This document shows, piece by piece, positions 20,901-30,782 of a stretch of DNA of 64,000 bases. Origin of the DNA: Chondrus crispus (Eukaryota; Rhodophyta; Florideophyceae; Gigartinales; Gigartinaceae); assembly GCF_000350225.1 (NCBI RefSeq), contig NW_005179114.1, forward strand, positions 62,001 to 126,000, given 5' to 3'. Both the position numbers and the translations under genes were made by a program. Numbering within the stretch: position 1 is the first letter of the stretch; the number at the start of each line of letters is the position of its first letter. Below the pieces are notes generated by a model, which was not told the origin of the DNA, did no database searches, and was given only the letters and a program-made list of their open reading frames with translations.

Positions 20901-21483
20901 ACATACGTGGTGCCCACAAGTGTCTACGCTAATTAGCGTCTAATGCCAAGTGGCAATTCTAATGACGATAACTAATTATTAATTACCCATTTAGTAACCG
21001 ACGCCGACGACGGCGCTCGGCCTATATAGGTCAGGTGTCGGAAGGCGCTACAGTAAAGAGGCATCAGGTGATCGGACCCCATCTCTGGTACGATCCTCTA
21101 CGGTTCCTATCTAGTTGGCTAAGTCTGGTACCTGCACCCTTCGTCGTCATCCTTTTTCTTGTTTTTCCTTTACTTTTTTCCCTATTTTCTACGTTTCTAC
21201 GATACACTTCTCCTTCCTTCTTTCTTCTCCCTTCTTGTTTTGTTCTCCTTCGACGCTGTCGATAGCGGTCCGCGACGCGACCGCCACACCCACTCCTTCT
21301 AGTTACTCGATCCCGAGTACCCCTTCACGCGCTGACTGCGACTCTACCCGCGATTCTCGCCTTACCTCTGAGCTACCACGGACAGAGGGCCCCGAACACC
21401 CTGGTGGTGACTGGACATACCGCTTTCCCTCATAGCGAGATTTACGCCCTCGTTGGCGAGTGTGTCCACTGCACTACAGTCGC

Positions 21484-24400
21484 CGAGGGGATCGCGCACG
21501 CGCTAGACCTGACCGACTTGACCGATCAAGTCGGTGGGGTAGGAGTTGGCCGATCCAACTCTGACGATAAGACCACCGCCGGGGGCAGGGGGGTCGACTA
21601 GGACGAACGGTCACCTTTATGCCAACCGACGGCGAGGGGTAGTGTACTCCTCCAGCAAAAGGATCCCGAAAATCCACCGATGGATTGGGAAAAAGAGATC
21701 GACCTGTCATACATCGACGATGACAAGCTCCGCGGCCACGTACTCGAGATGCTCCGTAAGCACTCGAGTCTGTGGAGCGGTGCGCTTCGAACGATCGAAG
21801 CCACGGAGCACCGCATTCCCCTCGAACCGAGAACGAAACCGATTCGTTCTATGCCCTATCGGAAGGGCCCGGCCATGCGCGAAATGGTCGCGAAGGAGGT
21901 CAACAAGATGTTGAACGCAGGGGTTATCGAACCAGCGAGCACCGAGTGGGCGTCCCCCGTGGTGCTCGTACCGAAGAAAGACGGCTCTCTTCGGTTCTGC
22001 GTGGACAACCGGCGTCTCAACGCGAAGACCGCAGCGGATTCGTATCCGCTGCCACGGATGGCCGACTGCATCGACTCGTTAGGAGATGCAGCCTTTTTCA
22101 CCACGTTGGACTGCAATTCCGGTTATTGGCAGATCCCGGTCGCTCCGGAAGACCGGGATAAGACCACGTTTACGACGCACATGGGCACGTTTCGCCACTT
22201 GCGCATGCAGTTTGGACTCAAAGGGGCACCGGCCACCTTCCAACGTGCGCTCGACATAAAACTCTCCGGAGTCCGCTGGCAAATATGCTTCGTTTACCTC
22301 GACGACGTGATCGTGTTCTCCCGTACGCACGGAGAACACGCGAGGCATCTCGATACCGTCTTGAGCTTACTGCGGAGTTCCAGTATCTCCCTTAAGCTCA
22401 AGAAGTGCAGCTTCTTTCGACCGAAGGTGCACTACCTGGGGCACGTCATCTCCCCAGGCAAGTTGAGCGTGGCCGATACGGCGGCCGACGCTTTCAAGAC
22501 GTTCACGTTCCCGAGGACTTTGACGCAAGTGCGCTCGTTCCTCGGGGGGTGTAACGTGTACCGCCGATTCGTTAAGGGGTTCGCTAAGATTGCGCGTCCT
22601 CTGACCGACATGACGCGCAAGGATTCGGATCTCGATTTGTCCAACCCCACAGAGCTGCAACTTCAGGCGTTCGAGAACCTTAAGAAGTGCATGATCGCTC
22701 CGCCGATCCTCGCGTTGCCCCGGCACGGTCGTCCGTACATGATAGACACCGACGCGAGTGCCTACCAACTCGGCTGCACCTTACTTCAGGAGCACGAAGA
22801 GCCGAACGACTGGCGCCCCGTGGGGTATTGGTCGTACTCACTGTCCGATAGTGAGCGCAACTACAGCGCTACCGAATGCGAGTGCTTCGCCGTAGTGTGG
22901 GCCGTCTGCACACTACGGCCGTACGTAGAAGGCACGAAGTTCACCGTACGGACGGACCATGACGCCCTCCGATGGCTCATGTCCCTCACCGAGAGTTCCG
23001 GAAGACTCACCGGGTGGCGGCTACGTCTGGCTGAATACGATTTCACCATTCAGTACCGCCCCGGACGCGTGCATCAGGTGCCCGATGCCCTGTCACGACT
23101 CGTGTCGCCGAAGGTCGCCGATGACCCTCGCCCCACTGTCGAGGTGGATGACGACATCCCCACCTTCGACGGGGGTACGACTGTTCGTGACGTATCGAAC
23201 GAGCTCGCGGAACACGCTTGTACCGCGAGCTGTGATCGTCAGGCCGTCCATGTCTTCGTAACGACACGGAACCAAGCCGAAGCCCGAACAAGGTCGCGCG
23301 TCCGGACGCGCGACGAACTGCGAGGCGACGACGAAGCCCCCGCTCTCCAAGGACCCAATTCGTTTTGGGAGGAGAACGACGAGTTTGACGCCGCCGACAT
23401 CCAGCGCGCCGAAGACCCCGAGGCTGGCGCGCTCGACTCCCCGGTCGCCCCACCGCAGGACGACCTTCCGGCCCCTCTTACGATAGAGGAGATAGCCGAG
23501 GAGCAACGCGTGGATGACTTCTGCCAAACCGTTTTCCACGACAGTCAGAGTCCCGGGACTCCGCGTTCTTCGAGGACCACCAAGGGGTGCTCAAACGGAG
23601 ACACCCTTTCGACCCTGATATCGTTCAGGTGGTGGTACCTCGGACGCTCCGCGCCAGGCTCCTTCGCCTGTGCCACAACCCGGCCATCGCGGGGCACCCG
23701 GGCCAGAACCGTATGTACTACGCACTTCGACGCGAGTACTACTGGCCCCACCTGGTTGCAGACGTCGCAGCCACGGAGCGAGGGTGTCAAACCTGCGCGA
23801 TGAACCGGGTGAAGCTGAGGAAACATCTCAACCGATTGAGATTGTTTCCAGCTACGAGGCCCCTCGAGAGCCTCGCGATCGACATCTTGGGGCCGCTCCC
23901 CAAGACGAAGACAGGAAAACGGTTCCTGCTCGTTATTACGGACCGATTCAGTAAGCTGACGCAAGTCGTGGCGCTCCGCACGATAACCGCATACACCGTC
24001 GCAGTTGCGTTCTGCGAGTCGTCGGTGTTTAAATACGGCGTTCCGCGCACGTTGCTGTCGGATAACGGACCACAGTTCAACGCCAAGTTCTTCCACAGCA
24101 CATGCCGTGTTCTGGGGATAACTAATATGTACACATCGGCATACCATCCCCAGACGAACGGGCAAGTTGAGCGATACAACCGAACGATCGCTGCGATGCT
24201 ACGCAACTACGTCGGCGAGCATTAATATGACTGGGACGTGTACTTGGGGCCGCTTACGTACGCGTATAACTCCCACGTACACCGCACCACCGGCACGACG
24301 CTGTTAGAGCTCGTGCTCAGCAGACCACCGCCGGAGTTCTCGCTTCGACGACCCGACGGTGACGCCCCCCTGCCGACAGAGGGGACCAACGCACCGAGTT

Positions 24401-24965
24401 CCTCAAGACCTTGGATTCGACAATCCAGAAGGCCTACGGGAGCCTGCGTCGGACGCAGGCTCGCTACAAGCGCGACTTCGATAAGCGCATACGACGGATC
24501 AACTCGCGACTCCGTCCGGGAGGGTAAGTACACCTCAACCCCACCGACGGGGGGAAGACTTCGAACAAGCTCGCGTCCCCAGCGGTTGGACCCTACCGTG
24601 TCCTCGCGAACGACCGCCGAACCATCACGATCGATCGTAATGGGGTCACTGAGCGGTTCTCCGCAGATCGCTGCGTGTACGCGCTACTGCCGACGGACGC
24701 GCCACGGGGGAGCACAACAACCCCAGCTGACCTTGCCGACAAGGTCAGAGAGGAAACACAGTACGCTATCGAGCGACTACTGAAGCACCGAGATATGGAA
24801 GACGGAACTATCGAGTTTCTTATCAAGTGGGCGGATTACGACACGCCCACCTGGACTGCGCGGACTCACGTCCCGGAGGAGTTGGTGTCTCGTTACGCGC
24901 AACGCCTCCGGAGACGCACCGGCATGGACCTCAACTCAAACGTGAACGCGGACGTTCACGCTTGA
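21484..24965 (+). pseudogene. Pol of element 1: RT, RNase H, integrase, chromodomain (broken)
   Basis: RT starts MDWEKEIDLSYIDDD (21680) and has the gypsy motifs: ASPVVLVPKKDGSLRFCVD, TTLDCNSGYWQIPV, FGLKGAPATFQ, VYLDDVIVFS. RNase H has DTDASAYQLGC, ATECECFAVVWAV and TDHDALRWL. About 23540 one base is missing relative to element 3. Integrase follows in the next phase: HHCC-type zinc region (HNPAIAGHPGQNRMYY...CQTC), DILGPLPK, SDNGPQF and NGQVERYNR, so D, D and E are present. TAA at 24223-24225 interrupts it, the phase shifts again near 24375, and a TAA occurs near 24526. The C-terminus is a chromodomain-like segment (YAIERLLKHRDMEDG...FLIKWADYD, 24770-24900) ending TGA 24965. Confidence 0.88.
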
Positions 24966-27646
24966 GGAGGGGGCCCTCAACCGCTCCTTCGCGGATTAAA
25001 ACGTCAGGCTGCACGAGCCTACCCGAAAGAGAGGCGTGGACGGACAGCTGCTCTCATCGGAGGGTCACGCGATCGGAAGACGCCCGACGTCAAGACGTAT
25101 TGACGGACAGAGCCAGTGCCAGAGGGCGCGACGGCGCCGGCACGCAGCTACAAGTCAAGCAAACGAACGGATTCCGACGTCGCCGACAAGACGCGGGAGC
25201 GAAGACAGCACGTACTGTCTTACGAAAACAAGACGAAAACAAGTCCTCTCGGATGATGAGGAGAGTCCCTGACGAGACCACGTAGTCGATCGCCGGGGAA
25301 ACCACCTCCCCATTTCGGTAATGGATGCACGGAAGACTTGGCATCCTCTGAACCCCGACCCCGCGGGGCCCTAGGACGAAAAAAATGGGTCAGCAGATGT
25401 ACGTGCGGGCAGCCGAGATGGTGCACACCGGGCGAAGACGCTACCTCCGATCCCCAGGTCAACGGGGCCGTTCCCACCACCTCCGTACCGCCCCGCCATC
25501 TGTGAACACGCACAAAACGCGGCGCGGAGGAGAGCAGTTGGGACATCGTGGTTGAAGCGAGCGGGCGTGGTGCGTTCGAGAATACCGGGAGGGTCGCCTC
25601 CAAGGCTCAGGGCCAGTGCGTACGCAAACGCGCGGATCGCAGAAAATAATGCGCGAGGAGCAAGGGAACGCGTACCCATGCTCAATGTGCGGACCAAGTG
25701 GGGACGAGGCAGACGAACTCTGATGCGCAACTGTTACCTCGGCGCGGGCTCTTTTCATAACCCCCGCACTCTAAAACTGCGAAAATTGGGAAAATGACAA
25801 AACGTTGCCACTAAAATAGGTGGCATGACCGCCGTCGGTCAGTGCAGTGCCTAACCGTCGGAAATTCGCCACAGTCGCCTTCTAAAAATGCAAGAAAAAT
25901 ATAAAGGAGAAAAGGGGGCCCTACAATCACACAATCTAAGCTAGACGTGCGCGCGCATGCAGCCCATGTACTGTACGACACCCATGTACTTACATAATAA
26001 GACCCGCCGCTCGCCGCTCATGCCATCACCAAGTCACCACCGCCGCCTTCCGAAACATTTTGGCAAAAGGGGGAGGGGCGGCTACAGTGTACCGGTGGAC
26101 ATGTGCATTGCTGGAAACTGGAGGCAAGCTTGATTTCTCACACCGAACCGCCGCCACCCGACCCTAAGTTGTGAAAAATTAGTGAATAATGGACAATTGC
26201 ACTGGACGATGGAGTGCACGTGCCTTACTCACGCGCGCTATGCGCACGTGAGGAAAACAAACGGCGCACAGGAAGGCCCTCGCTCTGGACGCAGAGTACA
26301 AGGTCGCACGCAAGCGGCGAGCGACGAACACCGAGAACCTCGTGGCCTTAGCGAGACCGCGAAAACCGGGTCCGCGACTCGAGCACCCGAACTAACTACG
26401 ACGATGCGCCCCTCCCCTTTCCCTTCCACGCCACTGCATCTGACGTTTCGTTTCTTCGCGAGGGCGTTCGCAGAGGCTAAGAAAATAGCGCACATCGCAG
26501 GCGCGCCACGCCAACCAAGACGACGCAGGGGCTATCTCGCCGCCGACTGCACCAGCAGACGGCGGAACAGAAGGACGAGGGGGGATGTCGCTGAGCTTGT
26601 GAATTACGGACGGCGGAAAGAGATTCGGGCCAGGGAGTGGGGGTGCGCTGCGGAGCAGAAGCACTTCTTCAAACGCCGTCTGCGCGGCACCGTCTGCGAG
26701 GAGGGCGTAAACACGCCTCTCACTCCACCAAGCAGAGATCTGACCGACGGCGGAAAAGACACGCCGCCTCACGAAGAGCCCCGACGCTCGTTCTCATCGA
26801 TCAGTGCGCCGGAGCACGGCCGGGGGGAATTATTCAACGGCATCGCTGTCGCAAAACGGAGTTACACGATCGGCCACCGGACCCCTAGGTACGACACGCC
26901 CCTACGGTGGGGAGCGATGCGCCGACTCGCGCTGTCCTCAACTATTCTTGAGGACACTTACCCCTGAGTGGAGCGGAACCCTCCCCTCTTTTTAAGGGGG
27001 GTTACTGTACCCACACACCAGACCATTCGGCACACTCCCCCCCCAGAAGAGAGACTCGCGGGGCTCGCGCAGTCCGCGTCGACGCTCAAGGATGCTCATC
27101 TCCGACGCTCAAGGATGCTCATCTCACGAGGAACGCAACACCCGTCCACCACAATTTCACCTCATTGTAGACGCTCCCCCCCCCGCTTCCCCAAGGGAGC
27201 GGGGGGCCTCTTTCTCCCTCTCTACTACAACGGGCACGTCTGCTCTCTGCACCGACCCCGAACGGGAACTCTTACACGCAACCCATTGACTTTGTACATA
27301 CGGACGCGCGGGGACTGTGGATGGCACGGTGCGTGACGGCGGTGGAAGTGGGGAAAGGGATGCCAACCTCGCCCCTCACCTTTCACAGGACAAGAAAAGC
27401 AGCCGCGAAGGACGCTGACGAGACGGCGGGGAAAACGCGGTTCCCTCTATTCGCTCCCCCACTCGGGGAAGGCACCGAAGGGGCGCATCGTGACGGAAGG
27501 AGAAGAGAATGGAAGTCGCCCGCTCGCGCGACGATAGAGGGACTCGATACGCAACGAAGCACCCTGCGGGCAAGAGAAGAGAGCAGGCGAAGAAAGCCTT
27601 TACGACACAGGAGAGAAGGGGCGGCGCTAGAAGCTGCTCAAGGCGG
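24966..27646. other. Part of element 1 after pol without a supportable gene
   Basis: A short purine/G-rich run follows the pol stop at 24965, but no LTR follows it. Several long frames on both strands (for example 26182-26967 plus) have the Arg/Pro/Ser-rich look of chance frames in G+C-rich DNA. A 23-bp unit (cgacgctcaaggatgctcat...) is duplicated exactly at 27080-27125. Confidence 0.5.
27080..27125 (+). repeat. Exact 23-bp tandem duplication
   Basis: Two identical copies stand head to tail (27080-27102, 27103-27125), in non-coding DNA of element 1. Confidence 0.9.
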
Positions 27647-28222
27647 TTAGGGAACGTCCTCCCGGTCTCGCCCCGCCGAGGCGGGAGCCATGGACCCCGG
27701 CGGACAGTAACCAGGGTATCGACGAATGGCGGTATCGAGGTCTGTCAAAGTCGGCATGGCTGCCCCGGACGGCGCACCGGCGGCACTCGGGCTGGCCCCG
27801 GCGCCGTCTGAGTCGTATGGGTCGCGGATGACACCCCCGGAGGGGACATAAGGATCGCGCAGTACCGGCACGCTCGCGTTGGTCCCGCACACCCCCGCCG
27901 GAGGGGCAGCTCGCAGCTGGTCGCACTCTTGACGGTACCGATCGCGATCGGCCGCCGCGCGCTCGTAGATGCTGGCCTGTACCCGAGCCTCCTCCCGCAA
28001 GGAGTAGGCCTCGAGCTTTGACTGCTGCCACGCCAAGGAAAGCGCGTCACGTTCCCCGGTGATACGACGCGTCTCCGCGCTTCGGGCAAGGAACCACTCC
28101 ACCAGTGTGGAGAGGAGAGCCCCCACGGTCCACGACCGCTCGCCGGGCGCACTCAGCACCCCGGCGAGCGCGGGAATACCCTCGATGTCCCTCCTCGAGA
28201 GGCCGAGGTCTCGAACCGCCAC
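27647..28222 (-). CDS. Antisense coiled-coil protein of element 1 (may continue the 531-aa frame)
   Basis: A 191-codon minus-strand frame starting at a GTG (28222), with no convincing ATG. It has a helical, charged middle (GERDALSLAWQQSKLEAYSLREEARVQ..., likely coiled coil) and a Pro/Ala-rich end. It is in the same phase as the larger antisense frame upstream, separated by a TAA (28346-28348), a TAG (about 28331) and a Pro-rich in-frame stretch. It may therefore be the C-terminal part of one longer protein broken by two stops. No known family recognised. Confidence 0.45.
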   Translation of the reverse strand: MAVRDLGLSRRDIEGIPALAGVLSAPGERSWTVGALLSTLVEWFLARSAETRRITGERDALSLAWQQSKLEAYSLREEARVQASIYERAAADRDRYRQECDQLRAAPPAGVCGTNASVPVLRDPYVPSGGVIRDPYDSDGAGASPSAAGAPSGAAMPTLTDLDTAIRRYPGYCPPGSMAPASAGRDREDVP

Positions 28223-28345
28223 CCCCCCGGAACCGGGAACCCCCGGAGGATGAGGAGGCGGCAGCGGAGCCGTCTTTTGGGTCCCCGTCGCGACGTGCGA
28301 CCCGGCACGAGTGCCAAGAGGAATGGAAGGCTAGAAACAAGGAGG

Positions 28346-29941
28346 TTAAAGACTCGAGAGGACCGGAGCTGCAGTTACAGCGTCCAAATCGCGGTATCGC
28401 TTGCGTCGAGTTCGCCACGATTCAGACCCCACTCCGCCGCGCTTGCCCGGCAGCTCGACCGAAGTCGAGCCGGCCGCCGGGCGCGCGACGAAGGAGTCGG
28501 AGGTCAAGTCGTAAGAGAGATATGCGCTCTGGTCTCCGGCCGTGTAGTCGGTCCAGTACCGGTGGTTGCGCTCGCTCACCTCCGCTGCTCTCGTCATGAG
28601 GACGACCACGGCGCGGAATGACCAACGTACGTGAACAAACACGCGCTCGAGAGGGTGTATAGGAGCGTCCGGAAGGCCCGGCGTCACTCGCTCAAGAAAC
28701 GCGATCGTGTCGGGCGACTGGAGAAACACGCGTCCGTGCGCACCAACCTCGGCCATAAAGGCACTGCACAGAGACAAGGCCCACTCCCGCTCGAAATTAT
28801 AGACCGAACGGGAGTGGGAAGGGTGATGCGGATCGAGACCCGCAAAACCAAAGTGCTTGAGGGCCGGGGGGAGGAGGGGATGGACCCATAGCGACGGAAA
28901 AGACGCCCGGACCGAGAAGGGCAACGCGGGGAAATCCTCGATGGATAAGCCGCGTTCGAAAGCCGCCGAGGAGTAGACGCGCCCGTCCTCCTCGGCGGAG
29001 TGACGGTAGACGGACCAGTCGTACTGCGCGATCCCGATGGCATACAAGCGCATTAATGAGCAGGCTGATTTCTGCAGCGCGACCCGAGGCTTCGTGTAGC
29101 CGTAGGGGCGCGGAGTCACGTACAGACCGGGTATTTCGGGAAGGATGAAACGATGAGCGTCGACTGCGCTCCGACTATACAGAAAAAACGCCATCTTGTC
29201 GATGTAGAGCATCTCGTCGACACTGTCGGCGAGTGTGGAATCCCCGGGGATCTCTTCGGGGATCTGATACACAATGCTGTTGCCGCCCGACACCAACCGC
29301 CCAAGAGCGGCCGAGGCCGCCTCCGAAAGGCCTACGTCGTGTATCTGCCGGGTACGCCGCAAATCAGGGCGAATCTGAGGGCGGGTGAGTAATTCGCCAA
29401 GGGTGATACCGGTACGGCTGTGACGAAGCCAGCCGTACTGTAGCTGCTCGAGAGGGAGAGGAGCAGAGCGCTCTAGAGGTGAGCCGAACCATCTGGTGGT
29501 TGACGACACGAGGCCCGCCTCGCATGATCCGTCGACACGGACCCACTCGCCGACCGTGTCGGGGCCGCGGTCGCCAACGGGTGCGACGCGTGAACCCGGG
29601 GATTCCGGGAACGAGATGCCGGGTCCCTGCGATAAAGGACCCGCACTGCGAGGACGGAGAGCCTCAGAGAGGCCAGCGGGAGGAGTGACGGGCGCTGCGA
29701 CGCCGGTGTCCGACCCTGGCCGACGCGGCTCTTCGGCCTCCGACCCTGGCAACGGCGCCGCCCCTGCCGGGGCGAACACCAAGGGCGTACGAGCGGGCCG
29801 CGACTTCTGGAACGCGATGACAGGCGCCCCCGTAGGAGCCACGGGACCCACGGAGGGGGGAGTAGAGACACCCGCGGCATCGGCCGCCGCAGTGGACGGA
29901 ACGGTAGCGTCTCCCGACGAGGTGGGGAGCAGAGGTGTCAT
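28346..29941 (-). CDS. Antisense 531-residue protein of unknown function in element 1
   Basis: An ATG-started, uninterrupted frame on the strand opposite to gag-pol, beginning about 190 bases inside the 3' LTR. Residues 1-150 are Pro/Ala/Gly-rich and probably disordered. Residues 150-520 look like a folded domain with balanced composition and many aromatics (FFLYSRSAVDAHRFILPEIP, GIAQYDWSVYRHSAEEDGRV, YNFEREWALSLCSAFMAEVG, HPLERVFVHVRWSFRAVVVL). No zinc knuckle, protease or polymerase motif and no signal peptide or membrane segment. Long antisense genes near the 3' LTR are known in some large plant gypsy elements, but I see no specific similarity. It stays open while pol in the same copy is broken. 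Transcription could start in the 3' LTR; that is inference. Confidence 0.6.
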   Translation of the reverse strand: MTPLLPTSSGDATVPSTAAADAAGVSTPPSVGPVAPTGAPVIAFQKSRPARTPLVFAPAGAAPLPGSEAEEPRRPGSDTGVAAPVTPPAGLSEALRPRSAGPLSQGPGISFPESPGSRVAPVGDRGPDTVGEWVRVDGSCEAGLVSSTTRWFGSPLERSAPLPLEQLQYGWLRHSRTGITLGELLTRPQIRPDLRRTRQIHDVGLSEAASAALGRLVSGGNSIVYQIPEEIPGDSTLADSVDEMLYIDKMAFFLYSRSAVDAHRFILPEIPGLYVTPRPYGYTKPRVALQKSACSLMRLYAIGIAQYDWSVYRHSAEEDGRVYSSAAFERGLSIEDFPALPFSVRASFPSLWVHPLLPPALKHFGFAGLDPHHPSHSRSVYNFEREWALSLCSAFMAEVGAHGRVFLQSPDTIAFLERVTPGLPDAPIHPLERVFVHVRWSFRAVVVLMTRAAEVSERNHRYWTDYTAGDQSAYLSYDLTSDSFVARPAAGSTSVELPGKRGGVGSESWRTRRKRYRDLDAVTAAPVLSSL

Positions 29942-30112
29942 AACACGAGGAGCAGCCGGCGCGCGTGACGAGCAAGCGGGCGTGTGGGAGTGGAAGCAGA
30001 GGAGTCACGAAGTGGAAAGGAGGGATTATCGGGGAGACGGCACGCGACACCCCTCGCCAAGGGGGATTGCTGCAACGAAAGGTGCCACGATACGCGACCG
30101 CGGACGGTCACC

Positions 30113-30128
30113 CTTAAGGGGAGGGCCG
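30113..30128 (+). promoter_or_regulatory. Probable polypurine tract of element 1
   Basis: AAGGGGAGGGCCG stands directly before the 3' LTR, where plus-strand synthesis of a gypsy element should be primed. Confidence 0.65.
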
Positions 30129-30782
30129 TGTGGTATAACCCCCCCTGGGGCTTTATTTTAGATTAGATCAACTCAGAATCGGATCGGTTACTGTAGGGCT
30201 CGATGCTCTACAGTACCAACACGTGTACCCCCAAGTACAGGGCCGACGTGTACACATGTACGCGCGGGACCGAAGAGCGCGCCCACACGTGTACTGTCAG
30301 CCCCGATGGCTGACAGTATTACAGTGTCGACCGACCGCTACAGTACACCAGTACTGTACTATTATGATAGGTTATTACGTACATTAAATATGGGGCGGAC
30401 CGGCGGCGGGAAAGGGCGACAAGGAAGGACTTGTCGACGACCGACCGCCGAGGGTTGACTCCCCGCTTATTCTAACCGCGCGCCTTCGCCTTCGCGCTCG
30501 TTAGACGACACCGAGCGCGGGTAGAGGACGCGCGACGCACGCCCACGAGCCGGATCCACCTCCGCCCGTCGGTACTGGATCGTTACCCAGTACCGCACCG
30601 GGGCGTCGAGGCGTCGATCCGCTCGCGCGTGCGCGCGTCCTCCCCGATCCCGCCCTACCACGCTACCCGGGCCCGTGCTCCGGTTCCGTAGTGGGTATCC
30701 GTCTTCCCTTGTCTTCTCCCTCTTGAGGGTCTCGGCAAGAACTGAGTAAACACCCCGCTCCGTTGGGGGTGTTTATACTACA
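30129..30782 (+). repeat. 3' LTR of gypsy element 1
   Basis: Same length as the 5' LTR, with about seven substitutions and no indel by eye (about 1%), which means recent insertion unless gene conversion has homogenised the pair. Followed by the second CCAGC target copy. Confidence 0.95.

Larger units (their letters stand above)
20441..21478 (+). mobile_element. Solo LTR of another retroelement, nested in element 1 pol
   Basis: The 1,038-bp segment starts TGTAGTGCAGTG and ends with its exact inverse complement CACTGCACTACA. It is flanked by the 5-bp duplication GTCGC (20436-20440 and 21479-21483), and element 3 lacks it at the same place. It carries no coding sequence. Its first third is a palindrome array (20505-20860). 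A TATA-like CCTATATAGG lies near 21020, followed by a C/T-rich part. These are the marks of a solo LTR left after recombination between the two LTRs of a full element. Confidence 0.93.
15910..30782 (+). mobile_element. Complete 14.9-kb Ty3/gypsy element 1 with an antisense module
   Basis: Two 654-bp LTRs (15910-16563, 30129-30782) bound the element. They differ at about seven positions by eye, begin TGTGGTATAA and end TTATACTACA, and are flanked by the 5-bp target duplication CCAGC (15905-15909, 30783-30787). Inside are a primer-binding site, gag (16644), pol with protease, RT, RNase H, integrase and chromodomain (to 24965), then about 5.1 kb of extra sequence with two long antisense frames, a polypurine tract and the 3' LTR. 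A 1,038-bp solo LTR (20441-21478) is nested in pol. Gag and pol carry several lesions relative to element 3 at 56805, so this copy cannot make its proteins from single frames. Confidence 0.95.

Noticed and set aside
20318-20919. Several minus-strand frames with repeated HTRV/VIHVWPR motifs
   Set aside because: They are translations of the palindromic CACGTG array in the solo LTR, not proteins.
26182-26967. 261-codon plus-strand frame in the 3' part of element 1
   Set aside because: Arg/Thr/Pro-rich, no motif, overlaps other long frames in both strands; looks like a chance frame in G+C-rich DNA.
27647-29941. An env-like gene in element 1
   Set aside because: The extra frames are antisense and have no signal peptide, membrane anchor or furin-like site.
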